NCBI GenBank assembly: GCA_950097015.1
Contig: CATNEN010000038.1
Location: 31,520,501 to 31,584,500, forward strand
DNA length: 64,000 bases
From: Macrostomum hystrix
Lineage: Eukaryota; Platyhelminthes; Macrostomidae
Reading direction: 5' to 3'
A program made the translations under genes and the position numbers. This document shows positions 44,803-55,854 of this stretch, one piece after another (position 1 is the stretch's first letter; each line of letters starts with the position of its first letter). The notes beneath the pieces are model-generated. The model was not told the DNA's origin. It saw only the letters and a list, made by a program, of their open reading frames with translations, and made no database searches.

Positions 44803-47168
44803 GTGGCCAGTGAGGTCGCCCGTGTGATGAACCGCGTGCTCTCCGGTGAGGTGGCACCCACTGAGTGGACCATGGCGCACATCATCGCCATTCCAAAGAA
44901 GCCGGGCACTACGCGGCTAGACGAGCACCGAGGCATCTGCCTGCAATCCTGTGCTGCGAAGTTGTTCAACCGGATGCTGCTATCGCGGTTGCAACCCGTG
45001 CTGGATCCCTACCTGCGACCTGAGCAGAACGGGTTTCGGCCCCACCGTGGCACAGTGACGCAGATCCTAGCTCTTCGCCGAATCATCGAGGAGGCGCGCA
45101 CGCGCCAGTTGGACCTGATCGTTGTCTTCATTGACTTCATGAAGGCTTTCGACTCGGTTGCGAGGGCTGCGCTCCCACATGTGCTCCGCGCGTACCATGT
45201 GCCAGAACAGCTGATCTCCGCCATCATGGCGTTGTACTGTGCTACGAGAGCAGCTGTGATGACGCCGGACGGCCTGTCGGACCCCTTCGAGACATCCTCC
45301 GGGGTGCTCCAGGGGGACACTCTAGCGCCGTTCCTGTTCGTCCTGGTGCTTGACTGGGTGCTACGAACTGCTCTTCCTACCGACGAAGACGGCTTCCTAC
45401 TGCGGCGACGCGTGGGTCGACGTCAACCGGAGAAACGGCTCAGCGTGCTTGGCTACTGTAGAGAGTTGTAAAATATGTTTTTACTTAACGCGCTACTTAA
45501 AGTAATGTCACAAGGAAACCTTAGCTATAATGTTTAATCTATTTTTAGGAATGAGTCATGCGCTATTTTTGAAGCAAGTCATGTGACATGAAATCGGAGA
45601 ACTGGTTCTCGACAGCTGTATTTGCTTGAAGCAAACATGACTCATCGGGTTCTGCACCTGTATTTACACAATATTCCGAATATGGTAATGTTCACCTGAA
45701 AAGCCCCCAAAACGCAGCTGATCAAACAAGTCTGACCTCACTGTGCAAACATGTATGCCCAATGTAAACACCCGGTAGTAGAACCGGTTTTTCCCAAAAA
45801 TTTTACTATAAATACAAGCGAAATTCCGAGCTAAAAATTCAGACTCGGAGCGGTCCACCGGACTTCAAAACACCTTACGAAGAAGAGGACTCATCTCTGA
45901 GGGAAAGACAAGTGGTAAGCGCTTTACTAGGCAGAGTTATTTATCGCTAGCGATCTTTGTTGAATTGAACTAAGTTTACGAGAGCCACATATCGTCGATA
46001 CATTTGAGAAAGGCCTCCTTGTTTCCTAGGATACATTCCTAGAGGATTATTGATTGATTTGATTTGAGTTATCCGTTATCTTTCGGAGGTAACGAAGAAG
46101 ACGCCCTCCAGGAGGACCTATTAGAGATATACAAGAGAGATTTCAATTGTTCACTAGGGCGCACGTTTCTATTGTGAATTCCGAGCTCAAGGAAACCGAA
46201 AAGTAATCTGATTCGCTCTCGTCATTTATTGGCCAACAGACAAACTCAAGCAGCTACCAGGAAGACAAAGAAGACAAGACTACAAAGACTCAAGAAGCAA
46301 CAGAACCGATACTTCACGGTCGACCAGCACAAGAAGAAGAACCGCCGGCTATCGAAAACCAAAGACTACAAACAACTCACTATCAAGGAAGAAGAAGAAA
46401 CTGCAGTAAGTGTCACGTGACTGTTATAAATTCCTAGGCAATTGTTCCCCATTGTCTAGAAGTGGGAGTTTCGTGTGTCTGATCAACACGCAAAACTCTT
46501 CACTACGCCGATGACCTCGCCCTGCTGTCCTCGACCGTAGAGGACGCCCAGCGCCAGCTGGATAAGCTGGTTAGCGCTGCAGCGAGCGTCGGCCTGTTGG
46601 TCAACACGAAGAAGACCGTTGTGCTCTGCGTGCCGGGCGACATCGAGGCCGCAATTTTCTGCCGAAGCGCTGACGGGCAGGTAACGGAGCTTCCGCGCTG
46701 TCAACAGTTCGTCTACCTCGGCGGTCTGGTACCTGACGTCCGCGAAGATCTGCGGCGTCGCCGCCGGTACGCTTGGGCTGCCTTTCGTTCTGTGAGGGCG
46801 GTCCTGCAGTCCGAGGCCCTACCTGATCGCCAGAGGGCGGCGCTGTTCCAGGCGGTGGTCGAGACCGTCCTGTTGTACAACGCCAAGACGTGGACGCTGA
46901 CTGATTCGCTAGAACAGCAAGTCAACGCGGCGCACGCTGGCCTGCTGCGTGCCGCCTTTAAGATCAGCGACGAGCGGATCACTAACGCGGCACTCTATCG
47001 TCGCGCCGGCCTGGCCCGTCCGAGTGAACTGCTGCGACTTCGGCGACTCCAGCTTGCAGGCCACATCATCCGCGCCGAGTCCTACTGCCGGCAGCCGGTG
47101 CAGGAGGTGCTGCTGCTAACGCTGCAGGCACCCTACCGGCGCGGCCAGGCCCGAACCAAGGACTACTA
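44803..47168 (+). pseudogene. RT of the second LINE, split by a solo LTR
   Basis: The two parts (44803-45456 and 46503-47168) join at the RT catalytic box: the left part ends with the Gly-Tyr codons of the box and the right part begins at its Tyr-Ala-Asp-Asp codons, sharing CTAC. The C-terminal end is broken by the 47-bp hairpin insertion, after which RTRRFVDCLLADAGAP continues to a stop. Confidence 0.85.
45457..46502 (+). mobile_element. Solo LTR (1046 bp) with TATA box
   Basis: Begins TGTAGAGAGTTG and ends CAAAACTCTTCA (TG..CA), flanked by a 4-bp duplication CTAC (45453-45456 and 46503-46506). It contains TATAAATAC at about 45808 followed by a likely start-site region. No internal pol sequence and no partner LTR is nearby, consistent with LTR-LTR recombination leaving a solo LTR. 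Ty3/gypsy or BEL would both fit a 4-bp duplication. Orientation follows the TATA box. A small Lys/Gln-rich frame (46229-46420) has no known motif. Confidence 0.82.
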
Positions 47169-47203
47169 AACAACACTAAACTACTGTTGTTTAGTAGTCC
47201 TTG
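47157..47203. mobile_element. 47-bp hairpin insertion with 8-bp duplication
   Basis: Near-perfect palindrome CAAGGACTACTAAACAACA / complement around a loop of about 9 bases, flanked by GCCCGAAC on both sides (47149-47156 and 47204-47211). It interrupts the end of the second LINE. An 8-bp duplication suits hAT-type transposition; a terminal CA..TG also fits. It is far too short to code. Confidence 0.8.
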
Positions 47204-47469
47204 GCCCGAACTCGGCGTTTCGTCGACTGCCTGCTGGCCGATGCTGGCGCGCCGGACACTGCCGGCGGTGCGGCCTTTGTTCGCGCCCAGGCTCTGAAGC
47301 GTGCACTGTGACGCTGCCTTTTCCACCTGACAGCGTACTTTGTTGTTGTTGTTGTTGTTCACCCTCCACAGAGCTTTGTGAAAGCCGCCTTACAGCTCAG
47401 CGTGAAATATTCTTACCACAACTGCTAAATAGCAACTGCTAAGTTAGCAGTGTTTCATGAAATCGGCCC

Positions 47470-48010
47470 CAGGAGGGAGGACCCGGCGTCGGCGCGAGGA
47501 GGCCTTGGTGACCTTAAACGGCCTGCGCTCGCGGGACCCTCCACACGTGCAGATCTGGACGGACGGAGCAGCCAAGGACGGCGGCGGGGGCTTCGTGATC
47601 CGGAGGCTGGCCCCCCCGGGGCTGTCATCTGCGGAGCGGTGCCGGCCGGACGGTGGAAGTGGTTCTACGTCAGCAGAAGCTGCGGCGGCAGCTTGGCTTG
47701 AGGTTGAGCCTGAACGACCGGGCCGACGCGCTCGCCAGACAGGGCAGCAGCCTTCCGCAGGACGAGGTCCGCGTACCCGCGGGGGTTATCTGGGCAGCAG
47801 TCCGACAGTATCTAGCCAGGAAGGCCAGGGAGACCTACACTAAGGAGGTCCCGGCGGAGCAACCGCACAGGCAGTGCAGTGGCTTGCCGCTCCCGCTCGA
47901 AAGGCTCGGGCAGCGGGTTACGGAGGTGGCCCTATTCCAGCTCCGGGTCAACCGGGCCCCCTTTCTCCAAGCCACGCAGCATCATTGGTGCCGGAAGGCG
48001 AGCTACATAC
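47470..48010 (+). pseudogene. Plus-strand LINE, second part: RNase H and C-terminal
   Basis: Continues the LINE interrupted at 43441: LVTLNGLRSRDPPHVQIWTDGAAKDGG begins an RNase H domain, then RADALARQGSSLP, and VTEVALFQLRVNRAPFLQATQHHW, which matches the region just before the zinc knuckle in the minus-strand LINE (EVALYQLRANRALFLQ). It ends abruptly at about 48000, before the knuckle, where composition falls to AT-rich. Confidence 0.78.
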
Positions 48011-48434
48011 ACTTGTTGCTAGGCCTAGTCCTAAAAACTACATTTTAGTATAATTATAATATATTATAGCAAAATGTATGTAATAATTATAATATTAATA
48101 TCTTAGTTATTAAAATATTAATATTATAGCCTAGCTAGTAGAAATATATGAAACATTGCTTAGACAAAAGTAGGCACTATGCTGAAGGAAAATGAAGCCT
48201 TATGTTATGTTAGCTGTACAAAGCCTTAGATTATTGATTGATTGTGTTTGCTATACATAATGGTTAAAAAAAGTTTTCCAGCACATTATTGGTAGGCTTA
48301 ATCTAGCTACCTGCTTGATTTTTACCACTAGGTTTAGTAACTATACTAGCATGTTTTGCCCCCCTTCGGGGAGCAGAAATATTTTTAATTCGTCTTGTAT
48401 ATACTTTTTAGCAGCTGTATTTTCAGCTTTTTTA
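48011..48434. other. AT-rich spacer before the satellites
   Basis: Very AT-rich with TAATATTATAATATTAA-type palindromic runs. No gene is seen. Confidence 0.5.
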
Positions 48435-49332
48435 AGCTACAATTTTCCCCCAGTTGACAATGATCCCCCAGTTGACAATGTTCCCCCAGTTGACAATGAT
48501 CCCCCCAGTTGACAATGATCCCCCAGTTGACAATGATCCCCCCAGTTGACAATGATCCCCCAGTTGACAATGATCCCCCAGTTGACAATGTTCCCCCAGT
48601 TGACAATGATCCCCCAGTTGACAATGATCCCCCCAGTTGACAATTTCCCCCCCAGTTGACAATGATCCCCCCCTTGACAATGATTACCCAGTTGACAATC
48701 ATTCCCCAGTTGACAATGATCCCCCAGTTGACAATGATCCCCCAGTTGACAATGATACCCCAGTTGACAATGATCCCCCAGTTGATGATGATCCCCAGTT
48801 GACAATGATCCCCCCAGTTCACAATGATCCCCCAGTTGGCCATGATCCCCCAGTTGACAATGATCCCCCAGTTGACAATGATCCCCCAGTTTACAATGAT
48901 CCCGCAGTTGACAATGATCCCCCATTTGACAATGATCCCCCAGTTGACAATGATCCCCAGTTGACAATGATCCCCCAGTTGATGATGATCCCCCAGTTGA
49001 TGATGATCCCCAGTTTATGAAGATTCCCCCAGTTGACAATTATCCCCCAGTTGACCATTACCCCCCAGTTGACAATGATCCCCCAGTTGATGATGATCCC
49101 CCAGTTGATGATGATCCCCAGTTTATGATGATTCCCCAGTTTACAATTATCCCCCAGTTGACCATTACCCCCCAGTTGACAATGATCCCCCAGTTGACAA
49201 TGATCCCACAGTTGACAATGATCCCCCAGTTGACAATTATCCCCCAGTTAACCAAAATCCTCCAGTTGACGATTATCCTCCAGTTTACCTTGATCCCCAT
49301 TTTGATGATGACTCCCCAGTTGACGTTGATTT
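48435..49332. repeat. 18-bp satellite (CCCAGTTGACAATGAT)
   Basis: About 49 copies of an 18-bp unit, CCCCCAGTTGACAATGAT, with 17- and 19-bp length variants and TTGATGATGAT, TTTACAATGAT and TTGACCATTA substitutions. Because the unit is a multiple of three it gives long repetitive frames on both strands, which are not genes. Confidence 0.95.
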
Positions 49333-51365
49333 TTCAAACGCTGGGTTAGCCAAGATTCAAACTCAGGTTTCGCCATGTTTTAAACCCTGGTGGGCTATGA
49401 TTCAAACTCTCGTTTTACCATGTTTCAAACTCTAATTTAGCCATGACTCAAACTCTGGGTTAGCCATGATTCAGACGCTGTGATGATTTAAAGTCTGCTT
49501 TAGCCATGATTTAAACTCTGGTGTAGCCATGATTCAAACTCTGGTTTAGCCATGATTCAGACTCTGGTTTAGCCATGATTCAGACTCTGGTTTAGCCATG
49601 ATTCAGACTCTGGTTTAGCCATGATTCAGACTCTGGTGTAGCCATGATTCAGACTCTGGTTTAGCCATGATTTAAACTCTGGTTTAGCCATGATTCAAAC
49701 TCTGGTTTAGCCACGATGCAAACTCTGGTTTAGCCATGATTCAAACTCTGGTTTAGCCATGATTCGGACTCTGGTTTAGCCATGATTCAGACTCTGGTTT
49801 AGCTATGATTCAGACTCTGGTTTAGCCATGATTTTAACTCTGGTTTAGCCATGATTTAAACTCTGGTTTAGCCATGATTCAGACTCTGGTTTAGCCATGA
49901 TTCAGACTCTGGTTTAGCCATGGTTCAAACTCTTGTTTAGCCATGATTCAAACTCTGGTTTAGCCATGATTCAGACGCTTGTTTAGCTATGATTCAAACT
50001 CTGGTGTAGCCATGATTTAGTCTCTGGTTTAGCCATGATTCAAACCCTGGTGTAGCCATGATTTAGTCTCTGGTTTAGCCATGATTCAAACTCTGGTTTT
50101 GCCATGGTTGAAACTCTGGTTTAGCCATGATTCAAACTCTGGTTTAGCCATGATTCAAACTCTGGTTTAGCCATGATTCAGACGCTTGTTTAGCTATGAT
50201 TCAAACTCTGGTGTAGCCATGATTTAGTCTCTGGTTTAGCCATGATTCAAACCCTGGTGTAGCCATGATTTAGTCTCTGGTTTAGCCATGATTCAAACCC
50301 TGGTGTAGCCATGATTTAGTCTCTGGTTTAGCCATGATTCAGACGCTTGTTTAGCCATGATTCAAACTCTGGTTTAGCCATGATTCAGACGCTTGTTTAG
50401 CCATGATTGAAACTCTGGTTTAGCCATGATTCAAACCCTGGTGTAGCCATGATTTAATCTCTGGTTTAGCCATGATTCAAACCCTGGAGTAGCCATGATT
50501 TAGTCTCTGGTTTAGCCATGATTCAGACGCTTGTTTAGCCATGATTCAAACTCTGGTTTAGCCATGATTGAAACTCTGGTTTTGCCATGATTCAAACTCT
50601 GGTTTAGCCATGATTCAGACGCTTGTTTAGCCATGATTAAAACTCTGGTTTTGCCATGATTCAAACCCTGGTGTAGCCATGATTTAGTCTCTGGTTTAGC
50701 CATGATTCAGACGCTTGTTTAGCCATGATTCAGACTCTGGTTTAGCCATGATTGAAACTCTGGTTTTGCCATGATTCAAACTCTGGTTTAGCCATGATTC
50801 AGACGCTTGTTTAGCCATGATTGAAACTCTGGTTTAGCCATGATTCAAACCCTGGTGTAGCCATGATTTAATCTCTGGTTTAGCCATGATTCAAACCCTG
50901 GTGTAGCCATGATTTAGTCTCTGGTTTAGCCATGATTCAGACGCTTGTTTAGCCATGATTCAAACTCTGGTTTAGCCATGATTGAAACTCTGGTTTTGCC
51001 ATGATTCAAACTCTGGTTTAGCCATGATTCAGACGCTTGTTTAGCCATGATTAAAACTCTGGTTTTGCCATGATTCAAAACCTGGTGTAGCCATGATTTA
51101 GTCTCTGGTTTAGCCATGATTCAGACGCTTGTTTAGCCATGATTCAAACTCTGGTTTAGCCATGATTAAAACTCTGGTTTTGGCATGATTCAGACTCTGG
51201 TGTAGCCATGATTCAGACCCTGGTTCAGCCATGATTCAGACTCTGATTTAGCCATGATTCAAACTCTGGTTTAGCCATGATTCAGACACTTGTTTATCCA
51301 TAATTCAAAATCTGGTTTAGCCATGATTGAAACTCTGGTTTTGCCATGATTCAGACGCTTGTTTT
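49333..51365. repeat. 23-bp satellite (TTTAGCCATGATTCAAACTC) with 414-bp higher-order repeat
   Basis: About 88 copies of a 23-bp unit, GGTTTAGCCATGATTCAAAC plus TCT, with recurrent variants (CAGACGCTTG, GTGTAGCC, TTTAGTCTCTGG). From about 50300 to 51120 the variants recur in the same order at 414 bp (18 units). The array ends in the middle of a unit at the junction with mariner sequence. Confidence 0.95.
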
Positions 51366-51907
51366 GGGCACCCAGCGAGCAGACAGCTTCCGCATGCCCA
51401 GGTGTTGGTGCAGAATCTTGATGATGGTTGAATGCGACACCCCCACGAGCTGCTCCAACCAACGAGTTGTCACTCGCCGATCCTCGTCGACGTGGCGTCG
51501 AACAGCAGCGACAACTCCGTCCGAGATGGCTGAAATTGGACGACCCTCGCGAGGTTCGTCGTCCAGGGAGGCCGAGCCGCAGCGAAAGCGCGCAAACCAT
51601 TCGTACACCATCGACTGGGACGGGGCTTGATCCTCAAGGGCCGCACGAAGCGTCTGGTGACACGCAGCCGCAGTGCTGCCCAGGCGAAACTGCACCAGAA
51701 TGGCTACCCGCCTTTCACGTTCGGTGAGCTGAGGCAGGGGTATTATGTTTTCTGTGGAACTTTGGCCACTGCGGCGCATCATTATGGCCGATTGAGCTGA
51801 AATTTTGCATGCAAGCATTGAATAGCCATCCCTACAACATAGTAAAATTTCGTGTCCCTAGCATCTTTCTAAATTACTTTTTCCGAGAACTTAATAACCA
51901 CCCCTCG
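51366..51907 (-). pseudogene. Mariner fragment, second copy
   Basis: Only the N-terminal half of the transposase and the right inverted repeat (51879-51907) are present. It starts abruptly inside the transposase (at LSARWVP) against the satellite, with no left inverted repeat. The LINE-end insertion of the first copy is not included. Confidence 0.94.
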
Positions 51908-53451
51908 TACTAACTAGTACAAAACAAAAAGAAACCACAGTGCCACGGGTCAGAGAGTAAAGAGAAAGACAGAAAAGAGAAAAGAAGAAGGGAAGAAACA
52001 AAAAACGCAAACTGGAATTCAGAGGAAAGGAAACACCCGGGGAGGCACTGTCAGATCGCCCGTCTGCGAACAAGGTCCCTTATGTAGTCAATGTCGTGAG
52101 CTTGGTCCAGGGGCGCCGGCGTCGGCCATCAGCGCCGACCTCTCCCTGCCCGCGCCGGCAAGGACCTTGCAGAGACAACAGCAGCACTTCTTGCGAAGAC
52201 ATGGGAGCACCGTTCGCGTCGGGTCCCTGTACGCAGTCGCGACTGCATTCAGACGGACCTCACCGAGGCATTAGAGCACTGAGGGGAGAGCGACCATCAG
52301 ACAATTCAGAAGCCTTCATAAATAAAACTGGAGCTGGTGCGGCGCCTTCGCGTTCGCGCGGAAAACGAAACAGCGGCCTCACCCGGACACAACGACGCCT
52401 GGCGCAGATGTCGACGCCAGCACCAGCGCCGTGACAGCAGCAACTCCAGGGAGCGGCCACAGATTATCGACCCCCACCTGGCTACTGCGTCGCAGCCCGG
52501 TGTGACGGCCTCAGGAATGAGACCGCCGCCCAGATTCAGGCTCTCTGGCAGCGTGAGATGACGGCTTCGACCTGCTTGGCCAAACTCTGGACCGACGGCT
52601 CGGCCTCCGGAGGCACCAATAGAGGCGGATCCGGTGCGGCCCTGTTCATCCGCGGAGCCGCGCCAATCTACCTGACTGCTCCAGCGGGCGCTCTCAGCTC
52701 TTCTTTTAGGGCGGAGGAGTGTGCCCGCCGCATTGGTCTCCTCGCAGCCCTGGAGCGCGTCCCATGGCCCGGTACGGCAGAACTGCGTTGCGCCACTGAT
52801 TCGCAGGCCCTCATCCGATCGCTCAAACAAGGCCCGCACTCTCACCTGTCCCCCTGATGCCGGGACATCTGGCGCCTCCTCCTCAAAGTCCCTGCGGACC
52901 ACCACGTGACTATCCAATGGGTCCCAGGACACTGAGACCTGAGGCGCAACGATCTGGCGGACAACCTCGCAAAAGACGCCGCTAGACTCCCACAAGACCA
53001 AGCGGAAATCGACCTACACAGTGCCAAGTCCGCGATCCGCCGCACACTGGCCGCCGAGGCTCGCGCTGCCTACGAAGCGGACCCGCACTGCCGGACGCAC
53101 CGCGCTGCCTTCCGCGACGACCGCAGATCCGAGGCGACTCTCAGCAGACGCGAGCTGATCACGCTAGCGCAACTTCGCACGGGCCACTCGCCTCTGCTGG
53201 CTCAGTACCGCCACCGGATTGACCAAGAACAGCCCGCGTCCTGCGGGCACTGCGGACACCAGGAGGAGGACCTGAAGCATGTGATGCTGGAATGCCCAGC
53301 TCACGCCCAGACCCGCAACCGCGTCCTCGGCCCTAACCCGACGCTGGCCATCCTCTCCGACGACGGCCCCCGTGTCCTGTCCTATCTCCAGGCGATAGGG
53401 TCGCTGACCCGACCCCCGGACCTGCCCGGCCAGGAACGTCTAACTATCTAA
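51908..53451 (+). pseudogene. Non-LTR RNase H fragment, second copy
   Basis: Copy of 36151-37694 with the same stops and the same RNase H and knuckle motifs. Confidence 0.8.
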
Positions 53452-54473
53452 CCTGCTTGGCCATGCCGGGCCACCAGACTTTCCGCTGCAGCCAGTCACA
53501 CGTCTTCTTCTACCCAAGGAGGCCCTGGTGCGCGAGGCCAATGGTCAGCCGCTGCAGCTCAGAGGGGAGCAGCACGCCGGCGTGAACGCTAGGCTCGTGT
53601 ATCAGGGACCGGAAGCTGTGAGCGGGGGTCGCCGAGCCGCGCTGCCAGTTCCCCGTTGCCAGCGCCTCGATGACGACCTTGAGCACGGATCCCGTTCTGT
53701 TGCCTCGCGGATCTTTTCCAACGTTTTCAGACCCTTCGGAGTGGCCGCTTGGACGCCGGCGTTGAGCATCCTCGTGTCCCCGGCCTCGTCTTTGCTCTTG
53801 GCCTGGCTCGAGAGCGGGTTCCGGCTCATGGGATCTGCCGGGTTGCCCTCCCCCGTGCCGTAGTGTAGCGTGAAGGTGAAGTGCTGGGTCTGCAGCAGGA
53901 TGCCTTCCAGGGTGGCGGACGGGAGTCCACCTTGGAGATACCAAGCAGCGGCTTGTGGTCGGTATAGATGTCGAAGTGAGGGCAGCCCTCGGGGTAGAAG
54001 GCGAATTTCTGGCAGCCGAACTTGACGCCGTGGGCCTCGCGCTCGATCTGGCTGTAGCGGTGCTCGACATCGCTCAAGGTGCGGCTCGCGAAGGTCACTG
54101 GGCGGACCAGCCCACCGGGGTGCCGCTGCTGCAGGATTGCATCGAGCCCCACGGGTGATGCGTCGACGACGAGCTCGGTTGGCAGCCGCTTGTCGAAGAA
54201 GGCCAGAGTGCAGCTCTTTGAAACGCAGTCCTTAGTGGCCTGGAACGCATGCTGCTGCTCACTGTCCAAGACGAACTCCTGGCCTTTCCGTGTCAGCCGC
54301 CGGAGCGGATCGGCTTTGTCGGCGAGCTGCGGCATGAACTTCTCCAGGTCTTTGGCAAGGCCCAGGAACGAACGGACCTCCTTTACAGACTGGGGGTCCC
54401 TGAAGGCTTACAGCTCGGCGGTTTTCTCGCTGAACGGCACGTCCTCTTTCGGCACGACGACGATGCGGCTGAC
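53452..54473 (-). pseudogene. Ty3/gypsy pol fragment, second copy
   Basis: Copy of 37695-38716, including the RNase H region and frameshifts. Confidence 0.85.
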
Positions 54474-55107
54474 CCAGGCTGTTGTTGTTGTTGTTGGCGT
54501 ACGGATCCCTCGCTAGGCATGCAAGGGACAGGTGTCATTCCACCAGCTCTTGGGCTTCTTGACACTCCCTCGCGGAACGCATCTGGCAGCGGAGAGAAGG
54601 CGTCTGCAGAACTCACTGTTGGCGGCCTCTATCGATCCGAAAGCATCAGCTGACCAATCACGGAGCTGTTCATCGGCCTTTCCGGCGAATAGCGGCCAGT
54701 CCGCACGTTTGAGGTTGTCCTCCTGGGCTCACACGTGTCAGACTTCCGTCGTTTAAGGTCGTCTAGCTGTGGTTGATCATCAAGTCTTCGAGCTCCTCAC
54801 CTGTTGCATCTGGATCTCTGAGCTGGTCCCAGCTGCCGTGCGCATTCAGATCACCGAGCAGTAGCCAGTTGCTTTCTGTTGGCCACATGTCGGTATGCAG
54901 CCTGCCGTCCCGCTCGTCTCTTGCTGAAGTGCGGACCGGCGGTCTGTAGACGTTACTGATGTAGAGAGGGCGCGTCTTGTTTCCGAGGAGCCGGATCGTG
55001 AGGTGCTGCAGCGCTGCGGTCTCTGGGACACCAAAAGCCCCCTCGACCACCTCACGGGCAAGCCCGTGCCTGACAAGGGTGCCCGCCGTGATGGCCCGCT
55101 GCCACAT
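54474..55107 (-). pseudogene. Non-LTR endonuclease/linker fragment, second copy
   Basis: Copy of 38717-39350 with the same (CAA)n tail at 54479-54496. Confidence 0.7.
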
Positions 55108-55151
55108 CCGAAGGATGCCCCTGCAGCTAAGTCAAGTAGGTCAACCTAATT

Positions 55152-55425
55152 CGGAGCGAGGGTGAAGGTACAGTAGCAACACTTGTTGAGACTTAGTTCG
55201 ATCTTCCAGCGGGAGCACCCGGTGTTCACTGCATCCAGGGCTGGTTGGATGACCTCCGCGCACTTGGCAAGAGATAATTGAGTGGCCAGAAGCGCCGAAT
55301 CGTCCGCGAACAGGCTAATCCCGCAGCTGAGAGATGCTGGGAGATGCTTCGATAACGTCCGTGGCTAAGTCGTTGAAGAAAATAGTCCAGAGGGTCGGGG
55401 CCAGCACCCTTGTGGCAGACCCTCC
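55152..55425 (-). pseudogene. Reverse transcriptase fragment, second copy
   Basis: Copy of 39395-39668 with the FADD box. Confidence 0.7.
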
Positions 55426-55496
55426 CGGAAAGTGCGTTGGCTGCTCATGGTGCCGTTCCAGCAAATCGTAGCTCTGCGGTCTTCGAGAAAAGCGGC

Positions 55497-55836
55497 TGTC
55501 CAGCTGGTTGTGTGGGCATCGATGTCAGGTCTGGGGGATCAACGTCAAACCCATCACGGTGGTCAACGTGTATCGCCCACCGGTCTGGCACGGCGAGGGC
55601 GACGGGCGAGATGGGGCCCTCCACACCGACGGTTGGCCAAGGGACGAGGTCCATCTCTTCCATGGAGATGTCAACGGCCATGGTAGCTGGGACCCTGATC
55701 ACGATCGACTTTGAGGGGGAGGAGATCGACGAGTGGCTGACTGAGCGCGGGTACGTGGCACTGAATGACGGCTCCTCGACGAGATTCACCGACGTCTCCC
55801 TGTGCCACAGGAAGTGGGCCGCGCGAGCGAGCTGGC
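55497..55836 (+). pseudogene. Endonuclease fragment of the plus-strand LINE, second copy
   Basis: Copy of 39740-40079. Confidence 0.65.
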
Positions 55837-55854
55837 AGGTGTGTGTGTGTGTGT

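Larger units (their letters stand above)
44604..47354 (+). mobile_element. Second LINE, inserted in the Harbinger-like element
   Basis: Flanked by a perfect 12-bp target duplication TTCACCCTCCAC (44592-44603 and 47355-47366) with a (TTG)n tail directly before the right copy. Coding, plus strand: end of the endonuclease (ALIDHVLLRSRERR, SDHRLLICDLELR), then RT (IIAIPKKPGTTRLDEHRGI, FIDFMKAFDSVARAAL, GVLQGDTLAPFLFVLVLDW), interrupted by a solo LTR exactly before ADD, then YADDLALLSSTVEDAQRQLD and a post-RT domain (QQFVYLGGLVPD, RRLQLAGHIIRAE). 5'-truncated. Its RT is unlike that of the outer LINE. Confidence 0.9.
43442..47469 (+). mobile_element. PIF/Harbinger-like element inserted in the plus-strand LINE
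   Basis: Terminal inverted repeats GGGCC(A/G)ATTTCATRAAAC plus ACTGCTAA at both ends, flanked by a 3-bp CAG duplication (43439-43441 and 47470-47472), fit the 3-bp target duplications of PIF/Harbinger. TTAGCA/TGCTAA motifs recur inside both ends. It carries a Myb/SANT-like ORF but no DDE transposase was found, so it is non-autonomous or deleted. Without the LINE inside it, the element is about 1.27 kb. Confidence 0.85.

Noticed and set aside
48385-49349. Long frames on both strands through the 18-bp satellite
   Set aside because: Repeat length is a multiple of three, so any stop-free unit gives long frames (PPVDND or NWGIIV repeats).
49333-51365. CRISPR-like array of short repeats
   Set aside because: No unique spacers, contiguous units, and clearly eukaryotic context.
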